DNA of 64,000 nt from Isoetes taiwanensis (GCA_021234155.1 JAJEKV010000009.1:14103185-14167184), one strand, 5' to 3'. Positions 22,651 to 33,544 are shown, counted from the first letter of the stretch. The notes: a model not told the origin generated them from the letters alone. Made by a program: numbers and translations.

Positions 22651-25503
22651 CTGAACAGGCCGAATTTGCAGATCATTTAGAACAAAGTCCCTAATGAAAC
22701 ACCGTGCATATAAAAGAGTATACACTCCACAATTTGAACCATTTTCTTGCTCGGGACAACGCATTTCCACCGGTTGGATGTCAACCCTTTCTGGGGCAGG
22801 GGTGTCCCAAATTTGATGGACCTCTTTCATCAACCTGGAGACATGTGGAACTATCAAATTTCAGAATTATATAACTACAGAATTGGGTACATAGTGATAG
22901 AAATAGCAACGGGATTCATACTCGCATATTTCACGTGATATCTCAGCAGAATGCCAATTCCTTAGGGAGTCAAAATGCAGCAAAGTGGGATGTGGAGCTC
23001 CAAGAGTCCGGCAGACTTCCCAATCGGCACAGTAAACATATAAGCTCCAATGATGGCTGCAATTAATCAATCAGAATTTACTACTTATAAACATATCATA
23101 AATTATAAAGAGGTCTTTGGAAAGGATAACCTTCTACAAACAGGCAGCCAATAGAAGAGGGGTGGCTCTCGGGGTTTGACAGGAATCAGCTTCTTCCAGA
23201 TGGACTTAACCTTCTTCATGTACAGGTCCACAATGGCCGGGTGGAAGAAGACATGAGATCTTCTCCTCGAGACCGGTATCGTATGAGAGACAACCCTGTA
23301 AGATTTATGAATTCAGTGCAAGAATGAAATAAATGAGAAAGAGTGACACTTACATGAGATACGCTCCCACGCATTGCTCATTAGAGGTAATTTGAGATCT
23401 CATTTTGTCCCATTAAGGGATGCTTAAAAAGCCACATCAGCTTTTTAAACTGTCCAATAAGAGAAGAGCTCCAGTGTATTTTATTCCAGTATTATGTGGC
23501 AGCAGTAATTAATGCAGTTCTAACTAACTTTTGCAGTGTCATCTTTCTACTATAACTTTTGATCAAAAACTCCGATTCGAACACTATTTGTGGCAATGGA
23601 TTCGTCTCCTCAAGATCTTTCTAATGACAACCCATTGTTATATCTTTTGGGATGTACATATATAAGAAAAGAGCAAAAAACCATATTTTTTAAGGTTAAC
23701 ACATATGGCTTGTATTGAAATACATCATAACCATATATCACTTGAAAGATCTTTTCATTCTGCATCTAATGCAACAAACGCCGCAGCATTTTCATGAGTA
23801 GATCAAAAGTTATAGGGAAAAAACGACAGCAATGAAGTTGTTAATGCTGCATTAATTGCAGTTTGATGTAGAGTACTCATTCTATTGGAGGATTCTTATG
23901 GGGACAAAAGGAGATCTCAAATTACCTCTAATGCATTCAGCCAAGATTGTCCCATCTTCTCAGGAATATCCGTACCAGGATGCTCGAATGAGAAGGCCTC
24001 ACCTTGATCTATCACAAATTCACCTTTTGGATCCGAGACCGTAGGCCAAAGTGCGCTCCTCAAATGGACAGGCCATTGTGCATTGTAGGCGAGAATTGGA
24101 GCAGATTTAGTGCTCTTCCCCTTCTTTTTTTGGTTAGCCCATTCCAAAGTGATGAGGTCATCCAAATGCATAAAAAAATCAAAAGAAAGAAGGAAGTCAT
24201 CATCATGGTCACTGCTTGTTCTCCTCCGATTACCTCGGGATCACCAATACGTGTCATCTTCCAATACCAAGTATGTGGATATCGGTGCCGGGTGATGAAG
24301 CAAACACCCACTTGTTCGGATGAGAGAAATTGAGAACCGATCCTCAACTTTGGTTTTGAGGTGCTTTGAAAGACATACCGGCACTATAGATTTGCTTAGC
24401 CGAGTAACGGTGTGGAAGGGGATCCATGCCATTCTTTGCTCCACTCAAATCCGCCACAGTGGAAGTAAGCTGCGTCTGCAATCCCTCCTTGCATACCTCT
24501 AAATTACCCAAAGCTTCTCGGTCCACCCAATCTTTTCTGTCCACCTCATCCAGGCCATAATTCTGTGCAATGTACCTCTCATACTGTGCAATTTTTTGTT
24601 CTTTCATTCTCTCCCACTCCAGCTTCCTCCGAGCAACATAATCCTCGGCATATTGCACCAAAGTTTTCTCCTTCTCCTCACCATCTGGAATGTTCTCCAG
24701 CATAGCCCGACCACAACCCAAAGCTAGTTCCGACATCTCTTCAAAAATCGTATAGATTCACCTTGTACTTGTATTAGGATCCAAGGCATTCCTCAAGAAG
24801 TATTGCTGCATGTCCCGACCTTCCCTTCTCTTTTGCTTCACTACTGAGGAAGCCTTTTTCTACCCTTTGGGAGCCTTCTACAATAGCGTCCCATTCATGC
24901 ACCTTAAGAAGGTGCTCCTGCGCCTCTCTGCTTTTTCTGAGATGACCATACACAACCATGAAACAAACAAATATGCTTTGCCTTCTTCCTACTGTAGTAA
25001 TACCTGCGTTCCCAAGCTGCCTCGTCGATCTCCGAGTCCTCATCTGAGTAGGCTGCTACCACTTCAGAAGGCATGGGTTTCCCAATTTGGTGACCCTCTG
25101 CCGCTTCACTTTCTTGATCACTCTCAATGAGCTCGGATGCAAAGGGTTATCTGTTTTTCCTCCTTTGCCTTTGCCTTGGCTTTCGGATCAGAGCGGCTTG
25201 CTTCCATCATCTCCTGCTCCTCTGGGAACAAATGCTCTTCATTGCCCTCATTCTCTTCTACAACATAATCCGGATCACTATCCTCCGGATCTGCCTCTTC
25301 TTCCTCACTTTCCACTTCCATTCCTTTTGACCAATCTGCTTCATCCCCTTCCTCTGCGGAGATTTCCCCTGACGAATAGAAGTAGGATGAGCTCCCACTA
25401 TCATCCTCACTCCCATTTTCTGGCCCTTGGGCTTTTCTTGGCTTGTACTGCTGCTGTCTGCGGAACCGCCATAAGCCTTTTCTTTTTGTTGCGGGAGCGC
25501 CAT
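22651..25503 (-). pseudogene. Ulp1/C48-type SUMO protease gene of the MULE
   Basis: A minus-strand multi-exon gene. The catalytic part is three exons that join in frame: 23295-23131 (contains VFFHPAIVDLYMKK), 23056-22922 (catalytic His in HHWSLYV, Asp in LLHFDSLRNW) and 22834-22651 (Gln and catalytic Cys in EQENGSNCGVYTLLYARCF). His, Asp, Gln and Cys, the C48 cysteine-protease set, are all present, and the introns have GT-AG ends. Upstream exons include a coiled-coil-like segment (24736-24350, around LEWERMKEQKIAQYERYI), a segment at about 24150-23930, and an acidic N-terminal region (about 25420-25124, with DPDYVVEENEGNEEHLF). The likely start is MALPQQKEKAYGGS at 25503, with a frame change near 25430. 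A MITE (23379-23933) sits between the N-terminal and catalytic exons. Known family: ULP genes carried by plant MULEs, whose substrate is unproven. The reading is safe for the catalytic exons and tentative upstream. Confidence 0.72.
23379..23933. mobile_element. MITE, 555 bp, copy 1
   Basis: Ends are inverted repeats: CATTAGAGGTAATTTGAGAT at the left and its complement (…CTCAAATTACCTCTAATG) at the right. A closely related 543-bp copy lies at 59936-60478. The interior is AT-rich and non-coding, with words such as CTATAACTTTTGATCAAAA. Target duplication is unclear: GCATT occurs near both sides but not flush with the left end. It is inserted within the Ulp1 gene, apparently in an intron. Confidence 0.85.
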
Positions 25504-25784
25504 GGCGCTGCTCTACGGAACGGAAGGCGCCATAGCGCACACCAATGTCGCCGGAATCGATCCACAATAGCGCACACCAATAGAACCCTATTTTTTCGAA
25601 AGAGATACAACAGCCCTGTTTTTTTGAAAGAGTGCTCTGATAAGGTGTTTTTGGGCAGGACAACTATTGTCAGTTCATTAGATACGCCCCAATTTAAAAA
25701 TCAGATGATGATAGTTCCGGCCGGGCGGATGGCGTAAATTGACATATACCGAATGTCGAGAATATCATAAATAAAGCTTTCACG
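25504..25784. other. Upstream region of the Ulp1 gene
   Basis: Probable 5' flank and promoter of the minus-strand Ulp1 gene. The repeat GGAACGGAAGGCGCCATAGCGC / CCACAATAGCGCACACCAATA words near 25515-25585 indicate a short duplication. No clear TATA box was chosen. Confidence 0.35.
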
Positions 25785-26310
25785 TACTGAAATACCATGG
25801 TATAAGGCCAGAAATACCATTGGTATATAGCCAGAGATACCATGATATATGGCCTGAAATACCATGGTGTGTTCCTAGTAATAACATATTCAATTGAATG
25901 GTCTATGTCTGGAAATACCTTGATCTATGTCTGGAAATACCATGGTCTATGTCTGGAAATACCATGGTCTATGTCTGGAAATACCATGGTCTATGGCAAG
26001 AAATACCATGGTACCATGGCAAAAATACCATGGTCTATGGCAAGAAATACCATGGGCTATGTATGCGGAAATACCATGGTACCATGGCAAGGAATACCAA
26101 GGCAAAATACAATGGTCTATGGCAAGAAATACCATGGTCTATGTGCGGAAATACCATGGTCTATGTCCTGGAAATACCATGGTCTATGGCAAAAATACCA
26201 TGGTACCATGGCAAGAAATACCATGGTCTATGGCAAAAATACCATGGGCTATGTATGTCTGGAAATACAATGGTGCCATGGCAAGAAATACCAGGGTCTA
26301 GTCAAAGTTT
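25785..26310. repeat. 21-bp tandem array C (about 22 copies), inverted relative to A and B
   Basis: Units AAATACCATGGTCTATG with TCTGG or GCAAG fillers recur every 21 bp or nearly so. The core is the reverse complement of the TGGTATTTCTGGCC unit of arrays A and B. The array lies 0.5-1 kb from the right end of the MULE, so the element has arrays of the same family pointing toward each other from both sides. Long open frames here are again by-products of the 21-bp period. Confidence 0.9.
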
Positions 26311-26419
26311 AATAGTTCTATTGATGTAAAACATTTTATGTTGTCACAGCCTTAGGACTATGTACATTTTTAGGTGGCAATAGTTGTATTGCTCTAAAAC
26401 AACTTATGTTGTGTTAACC

Positions 26420-26520
26420 TCGGTGGTCATCGCCCGGAAATACCATGTTATTCATGGCCGGAAATACCATGTCGCTCCGGGCAAAAATACCATGTTATCC
26501 ATGGCGGAAAAACCATGGCG
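26420..26520. repeat. Outlying 21-bp units next to right TIR
   Basis: Four more diverged units (GGAAATACCATG or GCAAAAATACCATG) lead directly into the right terminal inverted repeat, linking the array family to the transposon end. Confidence 0.8.
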
Positions 26521-26541
26521 ATTCTGGTTTCCGCCCAGCCC

Positions 26542-26834
26542 ACCTCGTCCGGTTCAAAAGTGGCCCTCTTGAATGCACGCCCGCGGTACCGCGGACCTGC
26601 CACACTTGTGAGAATGAAGTACGAGGCGGCGGACCACAGCGTTTTGCTCATCGCGGTTGAACGTAGCCAGTTCGAATCATGCCGAATGGCGCCGGGTGCA
26701 TCTTGGGAATGGCATGGCCCGGTTGATGGCTCCCATGGCGTTCGATGGGCATGGCGTGGTTGATCACGGAGTCGAAATACCGAGTCAAATCTGCAATAGG
26801 AAGAGCCGGATCGGGACTCCAAATACGGGGGTCC
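26542..26834 (-). repeat. MULE right terminal inverted repeat
   Basis: Reverse complement of 13471-13770, ending CCAAATACGGGGGTCC exactly at the 9-bp duplication. Landmarks shared with the left copy include CACACTTGTGAGAATGAAGT and GGCATGGCGTGG. Confidence 0.9.
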
Positions 26835-26843
26835 CAGCGAATC
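26835..26843. repeat. 9-bp target-site duplication (right)
   Basis: CAGCGAATC, identical to 13462-13470 and flush with the right MULE terminus. Confidence 0.92.
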
Positions 26844-27998
26844 GCTTTAGTTTCATCTGGGTTCAAATCCCAGGCTCAATAGCTTCTGGATTTAAATGAC
26901 TCTAATAGCAGGGTAACTTAACTTCCGCTTGAATTTGACCTTAAACTGCCTCGAACAGGTACTCAGATTAGATTGAGGCCAAGAATGAGATGAGAAACAT
27001 ATTGTTGAAGAGGTCGAATACGAACAAAAAGAGCTCCAAACCTGTATTGTTGAAGCTTCGATATGGAGATATGGAGTTCCGATGAGTCTGGCAGTACTCG
27101 TTTAAGCCATAAAGAGAGTAAGCATAGGCCCAGCTCCTCTGCTTGAGCTTGGCCGCAGAGCAGCGCTTAGCAACCCTGATAAAGAGATGCAAATGAATGA
27201 ACATAAAGTTACATCTTCACCAGCCAGCAAATATTTTTACCCTGAATGAGAAAGTAGCGATATTTTATCCTGCACTATTTACACCCAGCTGCTCGTCTTT
27301 TTAAGTTGCAGTGACTTTCCAGAGTCTTAGGCCGAGGCCATTAGAATTTATAGTATTATAGTTCAGTTTGTCTATGGCATCAGAAATGGCACAAAAGCAC
27401 CAACAAAAACTGCATGCAATTGTGCTACCGTTTCCATTAACTAGCATTTCTTACTAACTCTGTTGCCGGGGACCTGCAACTAAAGGGGCTCGCTGAACTG
27501 TGGCTTCAAGGGCACATATTTCAGGAAGAAGATTTTTGAGCGGCGAAAATTTTTCAACGAAAAAAAAGGGAGCGTGAAATTTGCCCCCCATTTCTTCTTT
27601 CCGGCGTTTTTTACGGCATGGCATTATTTGTGCGCCGCTTAATGCGGGGGGCGTGACCACGGGCTCGAGGCGAGGAACATCAACCGAAGATCGTTTAAAA
27701 ATTTGAATGTAAGAACTGCTTTGTTTGGGGCTTAAATTTCCCCCCTTTTTCGGTGGTCTGATTTCTGTTTTTCTTTTACGGAGACTTTTCCAGAGCAGTG
27801 CTTGGCCAAGGGATTGCTTGCAGATCCACGGGGGAAGATCCAAATCTGCGGCAGCTTCTGGATTTGTCACGTGTCCATCACATGTTTTTTTCCTTTTTAA
27901 AAATTCAGATAAGCCTAAAAAAGCGTGCTTGTCAACCCTAGGGCTATCCTCAGCCCAGAAATATTGAGGTTTGGATGTTTAAATCATGACACGTGTGG
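26844..27998. other. Anonymous DNA right of the MULE
   Basis: No recognisable gene. A minus-strand frame of 138 codons (27454-27870) is rich in Lys, Pro and Ser but has no domain or splice context I can support. The words CAGCCCAGAAATATT at 27951 and 28141 bracket the next tandem repeat. Confidence 0.4.
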
Positions 27999-28140
27999 CA
28001 GCAAAAAATTTTCCTCTTCTGATTTTAGGAAGACCAAAATTAATAGACGTGTCAAGTTGTGGGCTCTTCCAGCAAAAAATTTTCCTCTTCTGATTTTAGG
28101 AAGTCCAAAATTAATAGACGTGTCAAGTTGTGGGCTCTTC
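27999..28140. repeat. 71-bp tandem duplication
   Basis: Two adjacent 71-bp units starting CAGCAAAAAATTTTCCTCTT differ at about one base (GAAGACC versus GAAGTCC). Flanked by CAGCCCAGAAATATT on both sides. Confidence 0.93.
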
Positions 28141-29639
28141 TCAGCCCAGAAATATTAGACTTCAATTTTTATAAGAACAAAATATACTGCTTTACATAGG
28201 TAGTGAAAGGATTTTGAAAATGGTTCTTGACGTTTAGACACCTTTTTAACTTTTGTAAACTGTGCATATGCTCAGAATTACTTTGGGAGAAGGGACATCT
28301 AAGAAAAATAGAGATTGATCAACACTTTTTGCGGAAAGAGTTTTTTTTTATGAAAACAGTCTGTAAAACAGAGCAATTTTCATTGAAAATGGAATTACCA
28401 GAACCAATATTATGAGTCATCAATATCATTCAGTATGAAGGTAATATAGGTCGAGAATAGTGCTTGGCATTGTACATTAGGAGAACCCCGAGATTGTCCA
28501 CTGTCTTCAAGAGTTTCAATGGAAAATCTTCAAAAAGAAAAGGTGTTTATCAATTTCAAAGGTAATGAGAGATTAGAAGATGATCCAAGAACTCAATCTT
28601 TACAAAGGATGTCGAAAATCTATCCTAAATGCACATGAGGTCTCTGAGTTTTGCAAATTCGGCTTCTTCTTCTTTTCATTTCCTTGGCAAGAAAAGGTAA
28701 TTCGTTGAAATTTGTTGTAATCATGTTGGTCAGTATCTCTGCTTTAAAACTAAGTTGATTTGAGCATGAATCGCTTAAAAAAAAACCAAATTTTTTGTTT
28801 GGGGCCTTTTCTTGGCATGAACTCAAAAAAATTTGTTGAAGCTCGATTTATCCCACAGTCTGTAGCAAAAAAAAAAATGACCAAGTGTATGTAAGGTCTA
28901 AAACTCAATCCCATTAATTGCTGCAATATCAAGAGAGAGGCAGCAACACCCTAAACTTATGTTAAATGTGGGGGAGAAATTGGTGGAAGAAATGGGGAGT
29001 AAAATAAGGAGGAGATAGATGGGAGATTGGCCATCTCTCTGACTCTCTCTTCAACCCTTTTAGAAATTTCTTTTCTCCTTTTGGCAAAAGGTAGCAAGAA
29101 GAAATTACTAGGCAATGAGATGGCAATGTTGTGGCAAATAGATGAAAAAATGGCAAATAGATGGCAAATACAAAAGCAAATATTTGACCCCTTCAATAAT
29201 TTTAGGGTTAGGGATTTTACATCAAACTTGGTGAGGTGGCATTTTTATGACTAGGAAGATGATATCATCAATCTGATGATGTGACATGATGATGTGGCAT
29301 TGACTTCAAGGTCTCTTTTGCAAATATTCACAACTTTTTTATGCAAGTGGCCTAGTGATATGGCAAAATAAATGGATACATGTCATAGTGACATGGCATT
29401 TGACCTAGTAGGCATAGTTTGATCTTAAAAGAGTCTTATTGAACTAGTTTGACCCAAAATCAATGGTTTGAGTGGCAAATGAGGTTAAAAATGGATTGAG
29501 ACTGAAAAAGTGGATTTGAAGGCTAATTGAATGAGTCAAGGCAAGGACATGAAAAAAATGCATATAGGATGTTATCAAGGCGAATCCCCACATTAACAAA
29601 GGTTTAGTGTTACCAATCTTGAAACATGGTATCACCCGA
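28141..29639. other. Anonymous AT-rich DNA
   Basis: No gene recognised. Around 29100-29400 the words GATGTGGCAT, GACATGGCATTT and TGGCAAATAGATG recur loosely, as in an old degenerate repeat. Confidence 0.4.
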
Positions 29640-30845
29640 TGGAAGTACTCTAGGTTTCATCTTCCCGGTTCGATGAGGCAAGGAAGAGACAAGTCCCTTC
29701 CCGAAGCATAATGGTACCGTGGGCAAGTAGAGTCTCCCCGCCCCCACAAATCCCAAAAAAAAAAAACCCATGAACCAGGACGACACCTGTACCTTCCTGA
29801 GTCAGGGCAATATCTTCAACTCAGAGTGTGTCAGAACCATACCCGGTCTGTAGGAAGTGACCGGCTATATGCCTACACTATAAGGACTCTACCTCCACAT
29901 CTCCATTGCCCCTGTTGTCTTGTGCTTCCTTGTGCTCAATCACAACATAGTTTCCACAACCCGATGGGCTCTATGCACATGCCGAAATAATATATAAGAA
30001 TTATTGGGTCTAATTAGAAGCATCATCTTATATAGCTACTAGGCCTCTATTCCCCTTTCCTCATACACAAGAGGTGCAAACAATGATCAACCAACATCGT
30101 ATATCATCCATTACTTGATAAATAATCATAAGATCAGCTAATCCTAATTACATAGATCTAACCTATAGTTAGAGTTCCATGGATAGGATTGTTAGTTCTA
30201 GAATGGCTCTAGTAGAGATACGACATGCTAACTATTTGGGATGCCAGTTTTGACGCTTCCCTATAGTATATGATATAAATACATATATACCCTACGACCA
30301 TGTCACCATACAAGTCTTGCCAATACACTTGCAAGTATCGATGTAGGCCACACATAGCATGGGGCAAGGCCAAGTTATTAATATAACTTAGCCACCTTAA
30401 GTTATGGAAGTCTATTTTTCACACGGCCTCACCCTATAGGTGTCACGCCATGTGGATGCACCTCCTTGGAGGCAAGTGAGCCAACATGTGAACCCTAACC
30501 TATCCTAGACCAAGCTCACTTTTGCACCATCTTCTGCTAGCCATCCTTATTCGCAACCACAATTTCGATTTGAAAATCATCTTCGATAGAACCACATGCA
30601 GCAGCAACTGCGGGTGCATATGCGCATTAGCTTGAAGTGCATCTACCTCAGACTACCCGCAAGAGATGGAGACGCTAGGAGCATGCGGCAGCAGTTCAGG
30701 AGCAGGTAATTTGAGTTGTCGTATCTCTAATAGAGCTATCCTAGAACCCATAGTTATGATCATGAACTCTAATCAATGAACCCTAACTATAAGTTAGATG
30801 CATGTGATTCGGGTTAGTTGATATTATGATTGTTTATCAACTTAT
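29640..30845. mobile_element. Two old LTR fragments in opposite orientation
   Basis: Segments 30115-30225 and 30705-30845 are diverged reverse complements. They share TTGATAAA-AATCATAA, TATAGTTAGAG/GG and AGAGATACGAC words. Both resemble the R/U5 part of the large gypsy LTRs in this window (compare GAGTTAGATTCTTTAG, and the AGGCCTCTATTCCCC block with AGGTCTCTACCCCCC near 34945). The most economical reading is two related LTR remnants head to head. The second abuts the truncated end of the gypsy leader at about 30846. Confidence 0.45.
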
Positions 30846-30859
30846 GAATGATGCCCTGC

Positions 30860-31450
30860 TGGCTCTGCTCGAAATTGATCAGCTCCTGCTCTCCTTGGCG
30901 CCGTTCTTCGATCCCGAAGTCGAAGCTCGTATCCTTCCGCCGTCCGACTCTTCTTCATCCTCTCTTGCTTCCTCGATTTCTCGTTGATCTTGCAACAACA
31001 TCCCGCTCTTCCTCTTACCTTCGCTATGGGGTCTACCTCCATCGGAGGGATAGAGGTTGCCCCCATCCGGGTTCCTCGCTGCGGTGGGATAAGAAGATGG
31101 CTAGGGCGGCGTGTAAGAGAAGTACTTGATCCCTGTTATTTTGTCAGGGACCATGTAGTCGGGCAGCCTTTTGCTTTGTTAGTCAAGTACTTGGCGATGT
31201 TGGGGACATCGCCCAAGGGCCGCTGAAGGGACGGCGGGGGACGAAGTATCCTATGCAAGGGGGACTTGGACAAAGGGAGGGTCCTACCCTAGCCTCGAAT
31301 TGCTGCTAGCACCGGCCTATATCTTTGGGGGTTGCATTTAGCGTGAACTTGGATGCCAATTTCTTTCACAAAGACTTGGAAGATGTCGTTGACATCTGCC
31401 TCGATGCAGATGGAACCGGCGCTGCACCATCGCCCGAAATCAGTGGCCAT
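30860..31450 (-). CDS. Gypsy leader ORF B (copy 1), unknown protein, frame-broken
   Basis: Given in transcription order on the minus strand. It follows a TATA box at 31561-31571. ATG at 31450 opens MATDFGRW and continues to EADVNDIFQVF, a block found again in the other copy (59075-59030), then AKCNP. Further on, both copies encode GDVP-NIAKYL-TNK and end in a Glu/Arg-rich tail with QERMKKSR. Conservation of these protein blocks across indels implies a real coding sequence of perhaps 200-250 residues, now broken by frame changes. I recognise no family. The distinct upstream position argues against it being gag itself, but an N-terminal gag domain is not excluded. Confidence 0.45.
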
Positions 31451-31560
31451 TGATCTAGCAAGGAAGGGAGTATCAAGCGGATGCGTATGCCTCAGGGAGC
31501 TGAAAGATCGCCTAAGCAGTGTGGAGCAAATTTGCAGGGTACCAATTGAGAAATGGGGAA

Positions 31561-31571
31561 CTTATTTATAG
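31561..31571 (-). promoter_or_regulatory. TATA box before leader ORF B
   Basis: The reverse strand reads CTATAAATAAG, about 111 bp upstream of the ORF B start. The same sequence stands at the same place in the other copy (about 59240-59250). Confidence 0.5.
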
Positions 31572-31748
31572 AAAAGGGGAAAACCCTAATTTTTGGACGA
31601 CTTAGAATTTACTGAGATTAGGCAATTCTAACCTATTAAGTGATGCAATTGCAAGTTTGACGTATATTTCTAGGGTTTGAGCATGCTAAGGAGAGCTACT
31701 GAACCTATTGTGCAATTTGGAGATCATTTGGTGATGAAATGGTGCGGG

Positions 31749-31814
31749 GTCTCGACGTTTCGCCCGGCCCGATTTCTAAAATGTAGAAATACATCTGGCG
31801 GCGACGTGTGAGAC
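31749..31814. repeat. Leader hairpin 1
   Basis: Imperfect palindrome: GTCTCGACG at one end, CGTGTGAGAC at the other, with an inner TTTCTAAAATGTAGAAA stem. It is one of four in this leader. Confidence 0.75.
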
Positions 31815-31946
31815 ATGGGTCCTAATTGGGCTAGGGTTTCTCAATTTAGGTGATCTAAGGCTGTAATTCCACTAAACTCATCGAGTTAGGCAGAATTGAC
31901 CCCTTACTTGGTCGATTTGAAGCTGTTTTGGGCATTTTTGGGCATG

Positions 31947-32014
31947 GTCTCACACGTTGCGCCCAGCCCGATTTCTAAAATGTAGAAATGGCGTCTGGCT
32001 GACGCGTGTGAGAC
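31947..32014. repeat. Leader hairpin 2
   Basis: Best-preserved copy: GTCTCACACG pairs with CGTGTGAGAC, then GCGCC, then an inner TTTCTAAAATGTAGAAA. Could form a stem-loop in the genomic RNA. Confidence 0.8.
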
Positions 32015-32157
32015 ATCGTCTCAATTTTGCTCAAAACTCTAATTTAATTAAAACAAAAGCTAGGGATCGATATCTTGACCTATTTAAACAAGGTTTGACA
32101 CTTTATTTACACAAAATTTTCTTTATATTAACAAAATTTTCCAGTTATTTACAAAAC

Positions 32158-33447
32158 TCAAGGTCGTTCACCCTTGATGTGCCTGGCAAGATACATATCC
32201 TGCCTCATGAGGGTAACCCTCTTCGCATGCACCGTGCAGGCCGTTGAATCTTCAAAATGCTTTACTATGTCGCCCGCCTCCTCTTGTAAAACACAAAGAA
32301 CATCTAAATCCATCACGCAGCATATGCGTGTTGTATTCTTGGATGACTTCGCGGACCAAACGGCTGGAACGGCGGGGAATCAGAGTAAAGTAACTCTTAC
32401 GGAAGTGGCGGATCTCCTTGAGTGCCAAATCTTCCAACTTCTTCTTTTTTGCTCGCTTCTTCCTGTGGGTGCTTTCGGGGAGGCTTGGGCTTTGGTGGAG
32501 GGGGCTTTGGATTAATACGGCTCTTAAAATTGGTGTCTTCAATCGTCCTCACCACATTGCTCACGGTAATAGGCATTGTAGGCCTCCACTTTGCCATATC
32601 GCATTGTGCTCCTCGATCCTCTTCGATAGACCTTTAGGGGTCTATCACATATGCTTCCCGTTGCGTAGGTGGGGGCCTTGACCCTATCCCACGTCGGGAA
32701 GCGGTGGGGGGCTTCGCCACTGTCAGAGCCTCCTCCTGCTCTTGGGCTGTCTCTGGGACCTCTTCTTCTACCCAGGGGGCTTTGAAGAGCTTGCCCGTCT
32801 GCCCCGCACGTAGTCTCCATCCAGGTCGTCGGTGGTGGGCTGGTCTCCCCCGATGGCTCGTTGATGGCGGGACCTTGACTCGCTCCCGGAGCCTTTACTA
32901 GCTTCCTCTTGCACGCCTTTCACGGCTTTGGCCCTCCTCTTCTTGGGTCGTGGTGTAGTGAGATTAGTCTTCCCGACTCTTTGTCCTCTGCTCGGCGAGC
33001 TCCTTGGCTCATTACTTGTGGGGCCGAAGCGTTGGCGTCGGCCTCTTCTTAGGGGGTGAGTTCCGTGATGCTTTGCTCCTCTCTTCCACTCCTCCTCATG
33101 CGGGTGGATCTGGTTCAGGGTTGTTCTTGGGCTGTTGATGGGTCCACTTTGTTCCCTCACGCTCCCTCTGTGGGTTGGCGTCCCCACGGTGTTGCTCCTC
33201 CTGCTGCGAAGCTTCACGCCTCCTAGCAGGTGCAATTTGCATTCCGGATCTTCGTTCATGGCGATCGGCGGTCGTCCTCAAAGAGTTACGTGTGGCTCGG
33301 TCCGACCGTGCGCTTCCTCCCTTTCGGCGAAGATTAGATGCGTTATTGGAGAGGCGTTCCCGAAGAATCTGTGAAAGAGGCGGATCACTGGGGTGGAGGA
33401 TCCGGCCGGCTAGGGCTTCCTTCGATGCATGCCTTGCGGGCCATCAT
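32158..33447 (-). CDS. Histone H3-like gene in gypsy leader (copy 1)
   Basis: Encoded on the sense (minus) strand of the retroelement. TATA at 33545-33554, ATG at 33447 (the copy-2 start lies at the same distance), stop at 32158. The N-terminus begins MMARK and is followed by a ~300-residue tail rich in Arg, Lys, Pro and Glu, through [15 protein letters not shown]. The core (about 32450-32158) carries [65 protein letters not shown] and [10 protein letters not shown] followed by stop. Canonical H3 has ALREIR-YQKS, RLVREI, ALQEA, FEDTNLCAIHAKRVTIM and LARRIRGERA in the same order, so all histone-fold helices and the H3 C-terminus are recognisable. A frame change lies at about 32310, another near 32465, and more in the tail. 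Tail length and LIP instead of LIR resemble divergent H3 variants such as CENH3, but that is not proof. Whether it is incorporated in chromatin is unknown. Confidence 0.85.
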
Positions 33448-33544
33448 CTTTACGGTTTGTCGATCGGAGCTAAGCGCCGTAAGATCGCTTTGACACCCTG
33501 GCGAAGTTCTAGGAGAAACAGGAAAAAAATGGAGGGGTCCGGTT

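Larger units (their letters stand above)
13471..26834. mobile_element. 13.36-kb Mutator-like element (MULE) with Ulp1 cargo
   Basis: The borders are read directly: GGACCCCCGTATTTGG at 13471 and its exact complement CCAAATACGGGGGTCC ending at 26834, enclosed by a perfect 9-bp duplication. Inside are a decayed MURA-type transposase on the plus strand (13894-16788), a small spliced plus-strand gene (17561-18104), a minus-strand Ulp1-type protease gene (22651-about 25503), and 21-bp-unit arrays near 17.1-18.8 kb and 25.8-26.5 kb in opposite orientation. Nested insertions (LINE-like, MITE) enlarge it. MULEs carrying ULP-like protease genes are known in plants (Kaonashi-type). The small gene and the arrays are not features I recognise. 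The preserved duplication and TIRs imply a single insertion that has not been rearranged at its ends. Confidence 0.9.

Noticed and set aside
25124-25663. Complete acidic protein of 179 residues on the minus strand
   Set aside because: Only the C-terminal two thirds look coding. The beginning of this frame is upstream flank, and the better start (25503) is in another frame, so it was treated as part of the Ulp1 gene.
25842-26329. Three overlapping tyrosine/methionine-rich frames
   Set aside because: Same explanation: array C has a period of 21 bp. The protein-like look comes from the repeat.
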